Positions 1-8,686 of a stretch of 64,000 nucleotides of DNA are shown here, one piece after another. The notes beneath the pieces were generated by a model, which saw only the letters and a program-made list of their open reading frames with translations, searched no databases and had not been told where the DNA came from. Position 1 is the stretch's first letter. Each line of letters opens with the position of its first letter. A program made the translations under genes and the position numbers. Source of the stretch: Embleya hyalina (GTDB lineage: Bacteria > Actinomycetota > Actinomycetes > Streptomycetales > Streptomycetaceae); assembly GCF_003967355.1 (NCBI RefSeq), contig NZ_BIFH01000013.1:948960-1012959 (forward strand). The letters run 5' to 3'.

Positions 1-633
1 GGGGTTCCCGGTGAAGCCCAGCGCGGTGCGACGGGTCACCAGGGCGATGCCGGCGGCCCGGTGCAACTCCGCCACGTAGGCGCCGACTTCGTCCGCCACC
101 AGGCGGGCCAACGGCTGGGCGGTCGAGACCACCAGGGTGACGTCGAGCCCGCGTCCGCGGGCGGCCCCCGCGATCTCGCTGCCCAGATAGCCGCCGCCGA
201 CCACGACGATGCGACGGCCCGTACGAAGCCGGGTCCGCAGCGCCGCTGCGTCGTCGCGCCCGCGCAGGGTGAGCACCCCGTCGGGGACGTGGTCGGCCGG
301 ATGGGTCCGAGCGGCGGCGCCGGTGGCGATGACCAGTCCGTCGTAGTCGAGTTCGCGGCCGTCGGCCAGCCGGACCGTGCGGCCCACCGGATCCAGGGCC
401 TTTGCCGGGGTGCCGAGCAGCCAGGTCGCGTCGAGGTCGGGCGGGATCGGCAGGTCGGCGTCCTCGGGCCGCGCCGCTCCGGTCAGGTGCCGCTTCGACA
501 ACGGCGGGCGGTCGTACGGGAGATGGGGTTCGTCGCCGACCAGGGTCAGGGTGCCGCGAAACCCCTCGGCACGCAGCGCCTGTGCGGTCCGCAGACCCGC
601 CAGGGAGGCGCCCACGATCACGACGCGCCTCAT
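1..633 (-). CDS. FAD-dependent ferredoxin reductase (C-terminus outside window)
   Basis: This flavoprotein probably passes electrons from NAD(P)H to the small ferredoxin encoded just upstream, for use by a cytochrome P450 or other monooxygenase outside the window. The N-terminus reads MRRVVIVGASLAGLRTAQAL, a Rossmann FAD-binding motif (GxxxxG with hydrophobic strand), followed by an acidic residue after the next strand (LTLVGDE). A second nucleotide-binding strand (IVVVGGGYLGSEI-like) is visible further in. About 211 residues lie in the window; the family is usually near 400. Its ATG overlaps the ferredoxin stop as ATGA, so the two are translationally coupled. The assignment to the reductase class is firm, but the electron acceptor is inferred. 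Confidence 0.85.
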   Translation of the reverse strand, partial: MRRVVIVGASLAGLRTAQALRAEGFRGTLTLVGDEPHLPYDRPPLSKRHLTGAARPEDADLPIPPDLDATWLLGTPAKALDPVGRTVRLADGRELDYDGLVIATGAAARTHPADHVPDGVLTLRGRDDAAALRTRLRTGRRIVVVGGGYLGSEIAGAARGRGLDVTLVVSTAQPLARLVADEVGAYVAELHRAAGIALVTRRTALGFTGNP

Positions 634-827
634 GCGCCGTCCTCGGCGATGGTGACGGCGCGGGCCGGGCACATCAAGGCGCCCGTGCGTACGTGCCGGG
701 CCAGGGCGGCGGGAGGTGCCGGCTCGTAGATGAGACGGTCTTCGTCGTCGAAGGCGAACACGTCCGGGGCGGCGAAGACGCATTGACCGTGGCTCTCGCA
801 CACCGTCATGTCCACGGTGACGCGCAT
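630..827 (-). CDS. Small 3Fe-4S-type ferredoxin
   Basis: A 65-residue ferredoxin carrying electrons between the reductase downstream and a terminal oxygenase, most often a P450 in actinomycetes. The cluster ligands are visible as CxxxxxC (CESHGQC) near residue 10 and a CP motif (LMCPARAV) near residue 52. The missing fourth Cys of a classical 4Fe-4S site fits the 3Fe-4S group. I chose the ATG at 827 because AAGGGAG sits 7-8 bases upstream; an open frame extends further to 896 but adds a Pro-rich unconserved tail. No P450 gene is in the window, though one may lie to the left. It is the second gene of an apparent operon after the quinone oxidoreductase. Confidence 0.85.
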   Translation of the reverse strand: MRVTVDMTVCESHGQCVFAAPDVFAFDDEDRLIYEPAPPAALARHVRTGALMCPARAVTIAEDGA

Positions 828-905
828 GGGCGAACTCCCTTGCAGGGTCGGACGAAAGGGGGATTGAAACGCGCGTACCGGCGGGGGCTCCGGCATGGTG
901 ACGGC

Positions 906-1883
906 CTACGGTGTGACGACCACGCGGCCGCGGGTCGCGGGCTGTTCGGCGGCTTCGTGAGCCTCGACGATGTCGTCGAGAGCGAAGCTCCGGACCTTCG
1001 GGAAGCACAGGTCGCCGGCGCACAGCGCGGCGGTGAGGTCCACCGCGGCAGCGTGGTTGGCGTCGTCCGGGAAGTCGTCGTTGCCCAGGAAATGCACGGT
1101 GACGTTCTTGACCGCGAGCGACCGGAACGGCACCGGGGCCCGGCTGCGGCCGTTCGCGTAGGTCGCGATGGTCCCGCCGTACGCGAGAGTCTCCAGCCAG
1201 GTCGCGAGGTTGTCGGCGAACGCGCAATCGGCGACGCGGTGCACGCCGCCGGGCGCCAACTCCAGGATCCGCCGGGCGACCCGGCCGGAGGCCAGATCGA
1301 CGGCGTGATGCGCGCCCGCCGCCAGGGCCCGGGCGACCTGGGCATCCTGCCGCACCGCCGCGATCACCGTGGCCCCCGCACGCCGACCCACGGCCAGGGA
1401 ACTGCGGCCGACCGAGCCCAGCGCGCCGGTGACCACGACGGTCTGCCCGACCACCGTCCCGTCGCCGAGGATCGCCCGATGCCCCGTGATACCCGGCCTG
1501 CCCAGGCCCGCGACCTGGTCGAACGGGACCCCCGCCGGCAGCGCGACGGCCTGCGGGTCGGGAACGACGGTGTACTCGGCGGCGGTGCCGAACGGCCGGT
1601 AGGACTGCGCGAGGTAGACCCAGACGCGCTGCCCGAGCCGACGGGCGTCGACACCCCGTCCCACCGCGTCGATCACTCCCGCGCCGTCGTCATGGGGGAT
1701 GATCCGCGGAAACCGCATGACCGAACCCGACGTCCCCCGCCGCTTGCGGGTATCGCACCGATGGACGGCGGAGACGGCCACCCTGACGCGGACCTCGCCC
1801 GGCGCGGGCGACGGCGTCGGCAACTCGCCGACGGTCAGCACGTCGCGGGCCGGACCGTTGCGCTCGTACCAGGCCGCTCGCAC
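906..1883 (-). CDS. Zinc-less medium-chain quinone oxidoreductase (QOR-like)
   Basis: A 325-residue NADPH-dependent alkenal/quinone reductase of the medium-chain dehydrogenase family, expected to be cytosolic. The N-terminal GroES-like fold is visible (PTPSPAPGEVRVRV near residue 25; IIPHDDGAGVIDAVG near 62). The cofactor domain begins at about residue 145 with VVVTGALGSVGRSSLAVGRR, whose AxGxVG matches QOR. The catalytic and structural zinc ligands of alcohol dehydrogenases are absent. The start is a GTG (GTG CGA GCG GCC TGG). It lies 78 bases upstream of the ferredoxin on the same strand and is divergent from the AraC regulator, which may control it. The substrate is unknown. Confidence 0.8.
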   Translation of the reverse strand: MRAAWYERNGPARDVLTVGELPTPSPAPGEVRVRVAVSAVHRCDTRKRRGTSGSVMRFPRIIPHDDGAGVIDAVGRGVDARRLGQRVWVYLAQSYRPFGTAAEYTVVPDPQAVALPAGVPFDQVAGLGRPGITGHRAILGDGTVVGQTVVVTGALGSVGRSSLAVGRRAGATVIAAVRQDAQVARALAAGAHHAVDLASGRVARRILELAPGGVHRVADCAFADNLATWLETLAYGGTIATYANGRSRAPVPFRSLAVKNVTVHFLGNDDFPDDANHAAAVDLTAALCAGDLCFPKVRSFALDDIVEAHEAAEQPATRGRVVVTP

Positions 1884-2262
1884 GACCGCTCACCGCGCGC
1901 CGGTCGCGCGGATCGGGCCGCCGAGCCGGGCCGACGGTGGCGCCGGGTCGGGTGACGCACCGCGCGGACTTCGAGAGGCCGCGGGGGCCTTCGCGATGCG
2001 CGTGATGGGGTCGTTGGGGTCGTTGGCGTCGTTGGGGTCGTTCACAACGGGTTCCGTTTCGCTCGGGAAAGTACGCCGCGTGACGTGCCGGGCGACTCGG
2101 TTCGAGTCGTCCGCGGTTCGTGGCACTCGTTCCGTGACTCTTCGACCGTATGGACGCCACCGGGACCGGACGAGGGACCCGGCCCGCCGGCGAAGGGACG
2201 GCACATGCCAACGAGACGGCCGGCATCGACGCGGCGCCGATCGTGACCTAGCCTCGGAAACC
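1884..2262. promoter_or_regulatory. Divergent intergenic region with short tandem repeat
   Basis: About 380 bases separate the QOR gene from the divergent AraC regulator and should carry both promoters. The only clear structure is a 9-base repeat, three copies of TCGTTGGGG/TCGTTGGCG at 2011-2037 followed by a partial fourth. On the minus strand this could encode an NDPNDA-type repeat in a peptide of about 50 residues ending at 1890, but no convincing ribosome binding site supports it. No clear AraC half-sites were recognised. Confidence 0.4.
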
Positions 2263-3357
2263 GTGCTCAACGGAACCGTCTCCGCCCGCATGGGGCGCTT
2301 CATGGTCGACGCCGCGCGCCGAGCCGGAATGGATCCGGCCAGGCTGGTGCGGCTCCCCGACGTCGGCGACACCGTCCTGGCCGACGAGTTCGCTCGCGTG
2401 TCCACACCCACCACGCTCGTGCTCTGGGAGCAGATCGTCACCGGACACCCCGGGGCGCACGCCGGCACGCACGCCGTCGGACTGGCGCCGATGGGCACCT
2501 TCGGCGTGTGGGACTACCTGTTCACATCCGGCGAGACACTCGCCGAATCGCTGCGCATCGGCTGCGGACACCTCACCGTCATCGGGGATCCGGGCGCGGA
2601 GAAGCTGCATGTGACCGACGACGGCCGGCTGTTCACCGTGACGCACTCCACCGGCCCCGCCGGACCCGATGTGGTCGCCGCCGTCGAGCAGTTCGTCGTG
2701 CCGTTGATCAGCCGCCGGGCAACAGAGGGGCTGCGGCGTCCCGTCGTCCCGGTGCGGGTCACCTTCCGGCACCGACCGCCGAGCACCGTGGGCCCGTTGA
2801 CCGATCTCCTGGGCACCCGCAACATCGACTTCGACGCCCCCGTCAACTCGATCACCTACCTCGCCGAGGACGCGCACGCCCCGATGCCGCAAGCCCAGCC
2901 GGGCCTGCAGGACGTCCTGCGCAACCACGCGGACATGATCATCGCGTCGGCCAGACCGGTCCTCGACTGGCACGGCACCTTCCGCGCCACCCTGCGCGCG
3001 ACCTTTCGCGACCCCGATCTCTCCCTGGCCACGATTGCCCGGCGAATGGACCTGGGCCCGCGGACGCTGCAGCGCCGACTGGGCGAACTCGGCACCACGT
3101 GGCGCGACGAAGTGGAAGTGGTACGCGAGGAACTCGCCATGGACCTCATCCGCGACAGCGACCTCCCGATGCGGACGATCGCGGCCCGCGCCCGCTTCAG
3201 CGACGCCCGGGCCCTGCGCCGCGCCGTCCACCGCTGGCACGGCACCACGCCGAGCGACCTGCGCCGCCGCCACGCGCCACCGACGCAACCGGGACGCGAG
3301 GAGGCATCCCCGGAACGGCCGCTCACCGACCCACCCGGGCGCGGCCCGCACGCGTGA
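2263..3357 (+). CDS. AraC-family transcriptional regulator with arabinose-binding-like N-domain
   Basis: A 364-residue DNA-binding regulator. The N-terminal part (about residues 20-210) resembles the Arabinose_bd domain of the OruR/VirS-type AraC subgroup (SARMGRFMVDAARRAGMDPARL). The C-terminal 100 residues form the double helix-turn-helix: SLATIARRMDLGPRTLQRRL, then LPMRTIAARARFSDARALRRAVHRWHGTTPSDLRR. I chose the GTG at 2263; an in-frame ATG at 2290 is the alternative, and the longer upstream frame is not coding-like. It probably controls the divergent oxidoreductase/ferredoxin genes in response to a small aliphatic or aromatic ligand, which is inferred from position only. Confidence 0.85.
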   Translation: MLNGTVSARMGRFMVDAARRAGMDPARLVRLPDVGDTVLADEFARVSTPTTLVLWEQIVTGHPGAHAGTHAVGLAPMGTFGVWDYLFTSGETLAESLRIGCGHLTVIGDPGAEKLHVTDDGRLFTVTHSTGPAGPDVVAAVEQFVVPLISRRATEGLRRPVVPVRVTFRHRPPSTVGPLTDLLGTRNIDFDAPVNSITYLAEDAHAPMPQAQPGLQDVLRNHADMIIASARPVLDWHGTFRATLRATFRDPDLSLATIARRMDLGPRTLQRRLGELGTTWRDEVEVVREELAMDLIRDSDLPMRTIAARARFSDARALRRAVHRWHGTTPSDLRRRHAPPTQPGREEASPERPLTDPPGRGPHA

Positions 3358-3656
3358 TCCACGTCGCGGGTCCGCGTCGGCGGGGGCGCCGGCCGCGTGG
3401 ACGTTCCCGCCCCGACCGCTCTCGACACCGGACGCGCCGCCGGCGGCGGGCACCGATCGGGCGCGCCACCCGCACGCCGTTGCCGGCCGGGATCCGCGCG
3501 GGCTCGCCGCCGGCACGGCGCCGGTCGTGCCCTCCCTGCCGCCGTACGCCCACCCGGGTGGGTCGGCTGCCCCCGGGTGGGTCGTACGTGCGTACGCGGC
3601 GACCGGTGGTCCGACGCGGGACCCTTCTCAGCCGCCGCTGATGCGCACCGCGTCGG
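3358..3656. other. Non-coding gap
   Basis: About 300 very GC-rich bases lie between the convergent AraC and pentapeptide-repeat genes. A perfect 14-base palindrome (CCCACCCGGGTGGG, 3549-3562) and a repeated CCCGGGTGGGTCG lie near 3553-3583 and could act in termination. I see no gene here. Confidence 0.35.
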
Positions 3657-4199
3657 CTACCAACAGATCGGGTTCGACCAGCAGTCGCGACGAGCCCCGA
3701 CGAGATTCGCGCCGGTGAAGTCCGAGTAGGGCAAGTTGGCGCGGGTGAGGGTGGAGTCGGAGAGGTTGGCGTTGACGAACTTGGAGTAGAAAATGCCGGA
3801 GTCGCTGAGATCGGCCCCGTGAAGGTTGGCGCCGGTGAGATCGGTGAAGAACATGTCCGAATCGCGGAGGTCGGCGCGTTCGAGACGGGTGCCGCTGAGG
3901 TTCGCGCTCGAGAGATCCGCCCCGTTGAGGTTCACGCCGTCCAGGTTCAGTCCGGAGAGGTCGCTCTCGACGAATCGGGGATGCGGCAGGCCCTGACTGA
4001 TTCGGCGGAACTCGTTCCAGCGCTCCACACCCTCCTTCTTCAGCATGTCCCCCCAGGGATCCGGCTTCTTCGCCGCCCGTTCCGCCTTCGCGGGAGCGGC
4101 CGGGGCGGCGGAGGCCGCCGTCAGCGGGGGCGCCGACAGGGCGGTGGCGGCGAGGACGATCGCCGCAGAGCGCAGGGTCTTGACACGAAGGGCACGCAC
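3657..4199 (-). CDS. Secreted pentapeptide-repeat protein
   Basis: A 180-residue exported protein. The N-terminus VRALRVKTLRSAAIVLAATA followed by a run of Ala/Pro and ASA looks like a Sec signal peptide cleaved near residue 30. From about residue 75 to the end it carries A(D/N)LxxS-type pentapeptides (LSGLNLDGVNLNGADLSSAN and later ANLHGADLSDS), predicting a right-handed quadrilateral beta-helix of about five coils. I preferred the GTG at 4199 because GAAAGG lies 7-8 bases upstream; an in-frame GTG at 4226 also exists. The C-terminus has two Cys (RRDCWSNPICW), a possible disulfide cap. The function is unknown; secretion argues against a gyrase-protecting role like that of MfpA. Confidence 0.8.
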   Translation of the reverse strand: MRALRVKTLRSAAIVLAATALSAPPLTAASAAPAAPAKAERAAKKPDPWGDMLKKEGVERWNEFRRISQGLPHPRFVESDLSGLNLDGVNLNGADLSSANLSGTRLERADLRDSDMFFTDLTGANLHGADLSDSGIFYSKFVNANLSDSTLTRANLPYSDFTGANLVGARRDCWSNPICW

Positions 4200-4220
4200 G
4201 AGAACACCTTTCGAACGAAG

Positions 4221-4238
4221 GATCACGCATCCGTGATC
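4221..4238. promoter_or_regulatory. Inverted repeat upstream of the pentapeptide-repeat gene
   Basis: GATCACG-CATC-CGTGATC is a perfect 7-base inverted repeat about 20 bases upstream of the chosen start of the secreted pentapeptide gene. Its position fits an operator or a 5'-leader hairpin. No regulator is assigned. Confidence 0.4.
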
Positions 4239-4482
4239 GTCGACATCGGTCGTTCACGCACCCCGACGCAATGCCCGGCGCCCCCTCGACACCGTGCGAC
4301 GCGTCGGCCTCGAGGGACTGTCGTGGGTGGCGCTGTGGATCGAGTAGATAATCGTCGCGACCCAACGTCCCGAGGAATCCCCGAAAGATGCGGTTCGCCG
4401 CGTCGAAGTTCCGGCAACACGTCAACCAAAGCGGCCGGCGACGCCGACTTGCGACTGCTATGCGTACACCCCGCCCGGACGA

Positions 4483-5925
4483 TTACGCTGCGGCTACGGC
4501 CGCCCCACCGGTCCGGCGGTCGAGAGCGGCGGTGAAGGCACGCAGGAGCAGCGCGGCTGTGGCGGCCAGCCCGGTGAGCAGGCCGAGCCACAGGCCGAGG
4601 GTGTCGGCACCGAACCCGAACGCGAACAGGCACGACGCGGGCAGGCCGATCGCCCAGTAGCCGACGAGCGTGACGCGGAAGCCCGTCCTGGTGTCGTCGA
4701 GGCCGCGCAGGAGCCCGACGCCGATGTTCTGGGCGCAGTCGAAGAACTGCAGGGCTGCGGCGACGATCAGCAGTCGGGTGGCGATCGTCAGGGCGTCCTC
4801 GGAGCCGGAGTCCAGGAACGGGGCGAGGACCAGGTGTGGCACCGCCAGGTACACGACACCGACTGCGGCCATGACGCAGGCCGCGCATCCGAGCGCGGTG
4901 CGCATCAGGCGGCGGGCTCGGGCGTGGTCGCCGAGCGCGAGTTCGCGGCTGACGTTGATCGACGCGGCGTGGGAGAGCCCGACGGCGACCTGGAAAACGA
5001 TGTACACCAGTTGGTTGACCGCGGTGTGGGCGGCGAGGGCGGCCGGCCCGAACGATCCGGCCATCAGGGCGGTGACGAAGAAGAACCCGGCCTCGGAGCC
5101 GTATGTCGCGGCGATCGGCACGCCCAGTGCGACCAGGCGGCGCACGGTGGCGCGGTCGGCCTTGGTGGGGTTCAGGGCCAGCAGCGGGGCGAGTTCGCGG
5201 TCGCGGCGGGCGACGGCGTACAGCGCGATGAACGTCAGCAGATAGACCCCCGACGTCGCGGCGCCGATCCCGACCAGCCCGGCCTCCGGCAGGATCCATG
5301 TGCCGTGGACGAGGGTCCAGTTCAGTCCCGCGTTGACGGCGACGGAGGCGACCGTGATGTGCAGGAGCGCCTGGGGACGACGCATGCCGACCGTGAACTG
5401 GCGCACGACCTGGAACCACAGGCACGGCAGCAGGCCGGGGGCGAGGGCGGCGAGCATGTGCTGAGCGCGGTGGGCGACCTCGTGGTCCTGGCCGAGCAGG
5501 GGGAGCGCCTGGCCGACCGCGAGCAGGAGCACCGCGCCCACCAGGCCGGCGCCGGTGGCCACGGCCATCGCGGCGCGGACGACGCCGCGCACCTCCTCCC
5601 GCGCGGCGCCCGCGGCTCCGGATTCGATGCCCCCGGTGTCCGCGGTTCCCGGCGCGGTCGTCGCCGCCTCGTCGGCGGCGCGTTCGGCCCGTGCGGCGGC
5701 TGCGGCGACCTGGTTGCCGACGGCGGTCACCAGGCCCACGCCCATGGTGCGCACCTGGTTGAACACGACGATCGCCAGTCCGCCCGCGGCGAGTTCCTCG
5801 GTGCCGAGCAGGCCCATCATCACGGTGTCGGTCGTGGTCAGCGCGACCTGGGCGAGCTGGGTGAGGATCAGCGGGACGGCGAGCACCGCCAGGGCGCGGC
5901 CGTCGCGTAGGAAGGTCGTGGACAT
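4483..5925 (-). CDS. MATE-family efflux transporter
   Basis: A 480-residue inner-membrane multidrug/metabolite exporter of the MATE family, expected to use a Na+ or H+ gradient. About 12 hydrophobic segments are visible, with the typical opening LAVLAVPLILTQLAQVALTT and TDTVMMGLLGTEELAAGGLA, and a second repeat beginning near VRRLVALGVPIAATYGSEAG. A hydrophilic Ala/Glu/Arg-rich insertion (about 40 residues near residue 85-125) lies in a predicted loop and is longer than usual. The ATG at 5925 has GAGGAG 10 bases upstream; the longer open frame to 6015 is not coding-like. It is transcribed divergently from the ABC importer with a shared iron box, so it may export an iron-regulated metabolite. 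Confidence 0.85.
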   Translation of the reverse strand: MSTTFLRDGRALAVLAVPLILTQLAQVALTTTDTVMMGLLGTEELAAGGLAIVVFNQVRTMGVGLVTAVGNQVAAAAARAERAADEAATTAPGTADTGGIESGAAGAAREEVRGVVRAAMAVATGAGLVGAVLLLAVGQALPLLGQDHEVAHRAQHMLAALAPGLLPCLWFQVVRQFTVGMRRPQALLHITVASVAVNAGLNWTLVHGTWILPEAGLVGIGAATSGVYLLTFIALYAVARRDRELAPLLALNPTKADRATVRRLVALGVPIAATYGSEAGFFFVTALMAGSFGPAALAAHTAVNQLVYIVFQVAVGLSHAASINVSRELALGDHARARRLMRTALGCAACVMAAVGVVYLAVPHLVLAPFLDSGSEDALTIATRLLIVAAALQFFDCAQNIGVGLLRGLDDTRTGFRVTLVGYWAIGLPASCLFAFGFGADTLGLWLGLLTGLAATAALLLRAFTAALDRRTGGAAVAAA

Positions 5926-6054
5926 CGTGCGCAGCGGCTCCTCGGGATCGGGCAGGGCACCGTAGCAGCCGGGTTCCACACTGTCCGGACAGGGTCGGGC
6001 GAGGACCGGGAGCACGATGCGCCACCGTCGGCGATCTTGCGCAATCGGCCCCCA

Positions 6055-6073
6055 TTAGGGTAGGCAAACCTAA
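6055..6073. promoter_or_regulatory. Iron box (DmdR1/IdeR-type operator)
   Basis: TTAGGGTAGGCAAACCTAA lies within a longer ATTAGG...CCTAAT dyad (6054-6074). It matches the actinobacterial iron-box consensus TTAGGTTAGGCTCACCTAA at 16 of 19 positions. It lies 38 bases before the importer lipoprotein start and 130 bases before the MATE start. Repression of one or both by iron-loaded DmdR1/IdeR is the natural reading. Confidence 0.8.
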
Positions 6074-6110
6074 TCAAATTGTGGCTGTGGTTCGAGAACG
6101 AGGACGCACC

Positions 6111-7655
6111 GTGTACGTGAACAGGCGCCAACTGCTGATAGCCGGCGGAGGGATCGGGGCCGCCACCCTCGTCGGATGCTCGTCCCAGGGCGGCGACGCC
6201 CCCGCACCGCAGACCACGGGCGGTGCCCCGAAGAAGGGCGGCACGCTCCGCGTCGGCGCGCTGGGCCGCGCCGGGGCGATCACCCGCGACCCGCACGGCA
6301 CGCAGAGCAACGAGAGCGACTATCTGGTCCTGTCGCTCGTGTTCGACACGCTGACGGTGCCCGCCGGCAAGCCCAACACCGCGCCCCGCTTGGCCGCGTC
6401 GTGGGAATCCGCTCCCGACCTGAAGACCTGGCGCTTCAAGATCGCCCCCGGCGCCCTCTTCCACGACGGCAGCCCGGTCACCGCGGCCGACGTCGTCTGG
6501 TCCCTGCGCCGCCTGCGCAACACCAAGTCGGGTGCCTCGCGCCTGCCCGGCATCCAGGCGGACAACATCACCGCCGACGGTGACGCCACCGTGGTCCTGG
6601 TGTCCGACTACCCCAACGCCGAACTGCCGCTGCTGACCCGGCTGAGCAGCTTCGTCCTCAAGAAGGACACCCCGGACGGAGCGCTGGACAAGGCGCCCGG
6701 CACCGGTCCCTTCAAACTCGACTGGTACCGCAACGGCAACGCCCGCCTGGTCCGCAACGAGAAGTGGTACGGCGGTGAAGTCCTCCTCGACGCCGTCGAG
6801 ATCACCATGTTCGAGACCGCGCAGGCGATGTCCAACGCGATCCTCGCCGGTCAGATCGACCTGGCCTCCAACGTCGGCCCGGTGGCCGCGCGCATCGCCG
6901 AGACCCGCAAGGACCTGCGGGTCGTGCGCCGCCCGAACGACATGGCCATGCCGATCGTCATGCGCGCCAAGGACGGTCCGTTCGCGGATCCGCGCGTGCG
7001 CGAGGCCCTGCGCCTGGTCGTCGACCGCGACGCCATGGTCAAGCAGGTCCTGTCCGGCTACGGCACCGTCGCCAACGACATCATGGGCACCGGCGACCCG
7101 CACTACGCCCGCGACATACCCCAGCGCACCCGCAACCTGGCCCGCGCCGGGCAACTCCTCGCCGAGGCGAACTTCGACCTCGGCAGGACGTACGACCTGA
7201 TCACCACCGAGGACATCGCCGGACTCGCCGAATCCGCCACGCTGTTCGCCAACCACGCCCGCGAAGCCGGCATCAGGATCAACGTCGTCAAGCAGGAGTC
7301 CGGAAAGTTCTGGGACGAAACCTGGCAGAAGGGCACCCTCTACACGACGTATTGGGGCACCAACGACTCGGTGCTCTTCCTCGGCTCCAAGCTCATGGTC
7401 GGCGACGCCGGCCAGAACGAGGCCCAGTTCGCCGACCCGGCGTTCGACGACGCCTACCGTCGAGCGGTCGGGGCCGCCGACGAGGCCGGCCGCGCCGCCG
7501 CCCTCGTCGACGTGCAGAAGATCCAGCACGAGCGCTCCGGCTACCTGCTGTGGGGCATGGCCGACGGCATCGACGTCGCCACCGCCAAGGTCCAAGGTCT
7601 GCCCACCCTGGCCGGATACGGCCGCGTGCAACTCCAGAGCACGTGGCTGCGCTGA
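6111..7655 (+). CDS. Substrate-binding lipoprotein of a Dpp/Opp-type ABC importer
   Basis: A 514-residue extracellular solute-binding protein of family 5 (peptide, nickel or metallophore class). The N-terminus VYVNRRQLLIAGGGIGAATL then VGC combines a twin Arg with a lipobox Cys at residue 23, so it is probably a Tat-exported lipoprotein. Family features include WRFKIAPGALFHDGSPVTAADVVWSL near residue 115 and VREALRLVVDRDAMVKQVLSGYG near 300. I chose the GTG at 6111 because GAGGA lies 7 bases upstream and the start then clears the iron box; the frame is open back to 6081. It is the first gene of a four-gene operon. Iron control suggests a metal-chelate or peptide-siderophore cargo rather than nutritional dipeptides, which is inference. 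Confidence 0.85.
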   Translation: MYVNRRQLLIAGGGIGAATLVGCSSQGGDAPAPQTTGGAPKKGGTLRVGALGRAGAITRDPHGTQSNESDYLVLSLVFDTLTVPAGKPNTAPRLAASWESAPDLKTWRFKIAPGALFHDGSPVTAADVVWSLRRLRNTKSGASRLPGIQADNITADGDATVVLVSDYPNAELPLLTRLSSFVLKKDTPDGALDKAPGTGPFKLDWYRNGNARLVRNEKWYGGEVLLDAVEITMFETAQAMSNAILAGQIDLASNVGPVAARIAETRKDLRVVRRPNDMAMPIVMRAKDGPFADPRVREALRLVVDRDAMVKQVLSGYGTVANDIMGTGDPHYARDIPQRTRNLARAGQLLAEANFDLGRTYDLITTEDIAGLAESATLFANHAREAGIRINVVKQESGKFWDETWQKGTLYTTYWGTNDSVLFLGSKLMVGDAGQNEAQFADPAFDDAYRRAVGAADEAGRAAALVDVQKIQHERSGYLLWGMADGIDVATAKVQGLPTLAGYGRVQLQSTWLR

Positions 7656-8686
7656 CCTCGGGCGCACCGGCGGCCGGGTCCACCGACCCGGCCCCCGCGG
7701 GCCCGCCCGCCCCACCTCGCGTCGGCGCCGACCGGGCGCGCCGGGCGGGGCGGGTCGCGCTGCGCGTGGGCGCCGTCCTGCTGCGCCGCGCCCTGGTGTT
7801 GGCCGCGCTGTTGGCGGTCGTGTTCGCCGCCGTCGAGATCCTCCCCGGCGACGCGGCCACAGCCTCCGCGGAACGTGGCGACAGCGCCGCCGCGATCGCG
7901 GCCCGGCGTGAACACCTCGGCCTGGACCGGCCGTTGTGGGAGCGCTTCACGGACTGGATGACCGCACTGCCCACCGGCGACCTGGGCACGTCCGCGCGCG
8001 GCGAGAAGGTCGCCGACCTGCTGCGCGATCCGTTCCCCAACACCCTGGCCCTGGCGGGCGCGGCGTTCGCCCTCACGATCGCCGCTTCCCTGGCGCTCGG
8101 CTGCCTGGCGGCCGCGCGCCCCGGCCGGCGCACCGACCGCGTGATCGGCCACACCGCCACGACCGCGTTCGCCATCCCCGACTTCGTCCTGGCCACCGGC
8201 CTGGTCCTGGTCCTGTCCCTGTGGACGGGTTGGCTACCCGCGGTCACCGTCGCCGACGCGTCCGGCAAACCCGCCGAATGGACCATGATGATCATGCCGG
8301 TGCTCGCCCTCGCCGTCCCACAGACCGGCTGGAACACCCGCATCGTGCGCGGTGCCCTCGCGGACCAGGCCGGCGCGCCCCATGTCGAAGCCGCCCGCCT
8401 GGACGGCCTGTCCACCACCCGCGTCCTGCTGCGCCACGCGCTGCCCGGCGCGCTCCCCGTCATCGCCACCGGCATCGCCACCTCGACCGGCATGCTCCTC
8501 GGCGGCGCCGTCGTGGTGGAGACCCTTTTCAACTACCCGGGCATCGGTACCGTCCTGGCCGGCGCGGTCGCCGGTCGCGACACCACCCTGATCGCCGGAT
8601 CCGTCGCCCTCGCGGGCGCCGCGATCACCCTCGTCCTCCTCGCCGCCGACCTCGTCCGCGCCAAAACCGCGGGAGCCGGCCGATGA
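7643..8686 (+). CDS. ABC importer permease 1 (DppB/OppB-like)
   Basis: A 347-residue inner-membrane permease. After a Pro/Ala-rich cytosolic leader, a first membrane segment (ALVLAALLAVVFAAVEILPGD, about residue 50-70) is followed by the family's large extracellular loop and five more segments. The EAA loop that contacts the ATPase reads EAARLDGLSTTRVLLRHALPG near residue 250. The GTG at 7643 overlaps the lipoprotein gene by 13 bases, and the stop overlaps the next permease by ATGA, so the operon is tightly coupled. It is slightly longer than typical DppB because of the N-terminal extension. Confidence 0.85.
   Translation: MAALTSGAPAAGSTDPAPAGPPAPPRVGADRARRAGRVALRVGAVLLRRALVLAALLAVVFAAVEILPGDAATASAERGDSAAAIAARREHLGLDRPLWERFTDWMTALPTGDLGTSARGEKVADLLRDPFPNTLALAGAAFALTIAASLALGCLAAARPGRRTDRVIGHTATTAFAIPDFVLATGLVLVLSLWTGWLPAVTVADASGKPAEWTMMIMPVLALAVPQTGWNTRIVRGALADQAGAPHVEAARLDGLSTTRVLLRHALPGALPVIATGIATSTGMLLGGAVVVETLFNYPGIGTVLAGAVAGRDTTLIAGSVALAGAAITLVLLAADLVRAKTAGAGR

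Noticed and set aside
4223..6067. A 614-residue open frame on the - strand over the MATE gene
   Set aside because: It is a shifted frame of the MATE gene, Arg/Pro/His-rich and without any domain.
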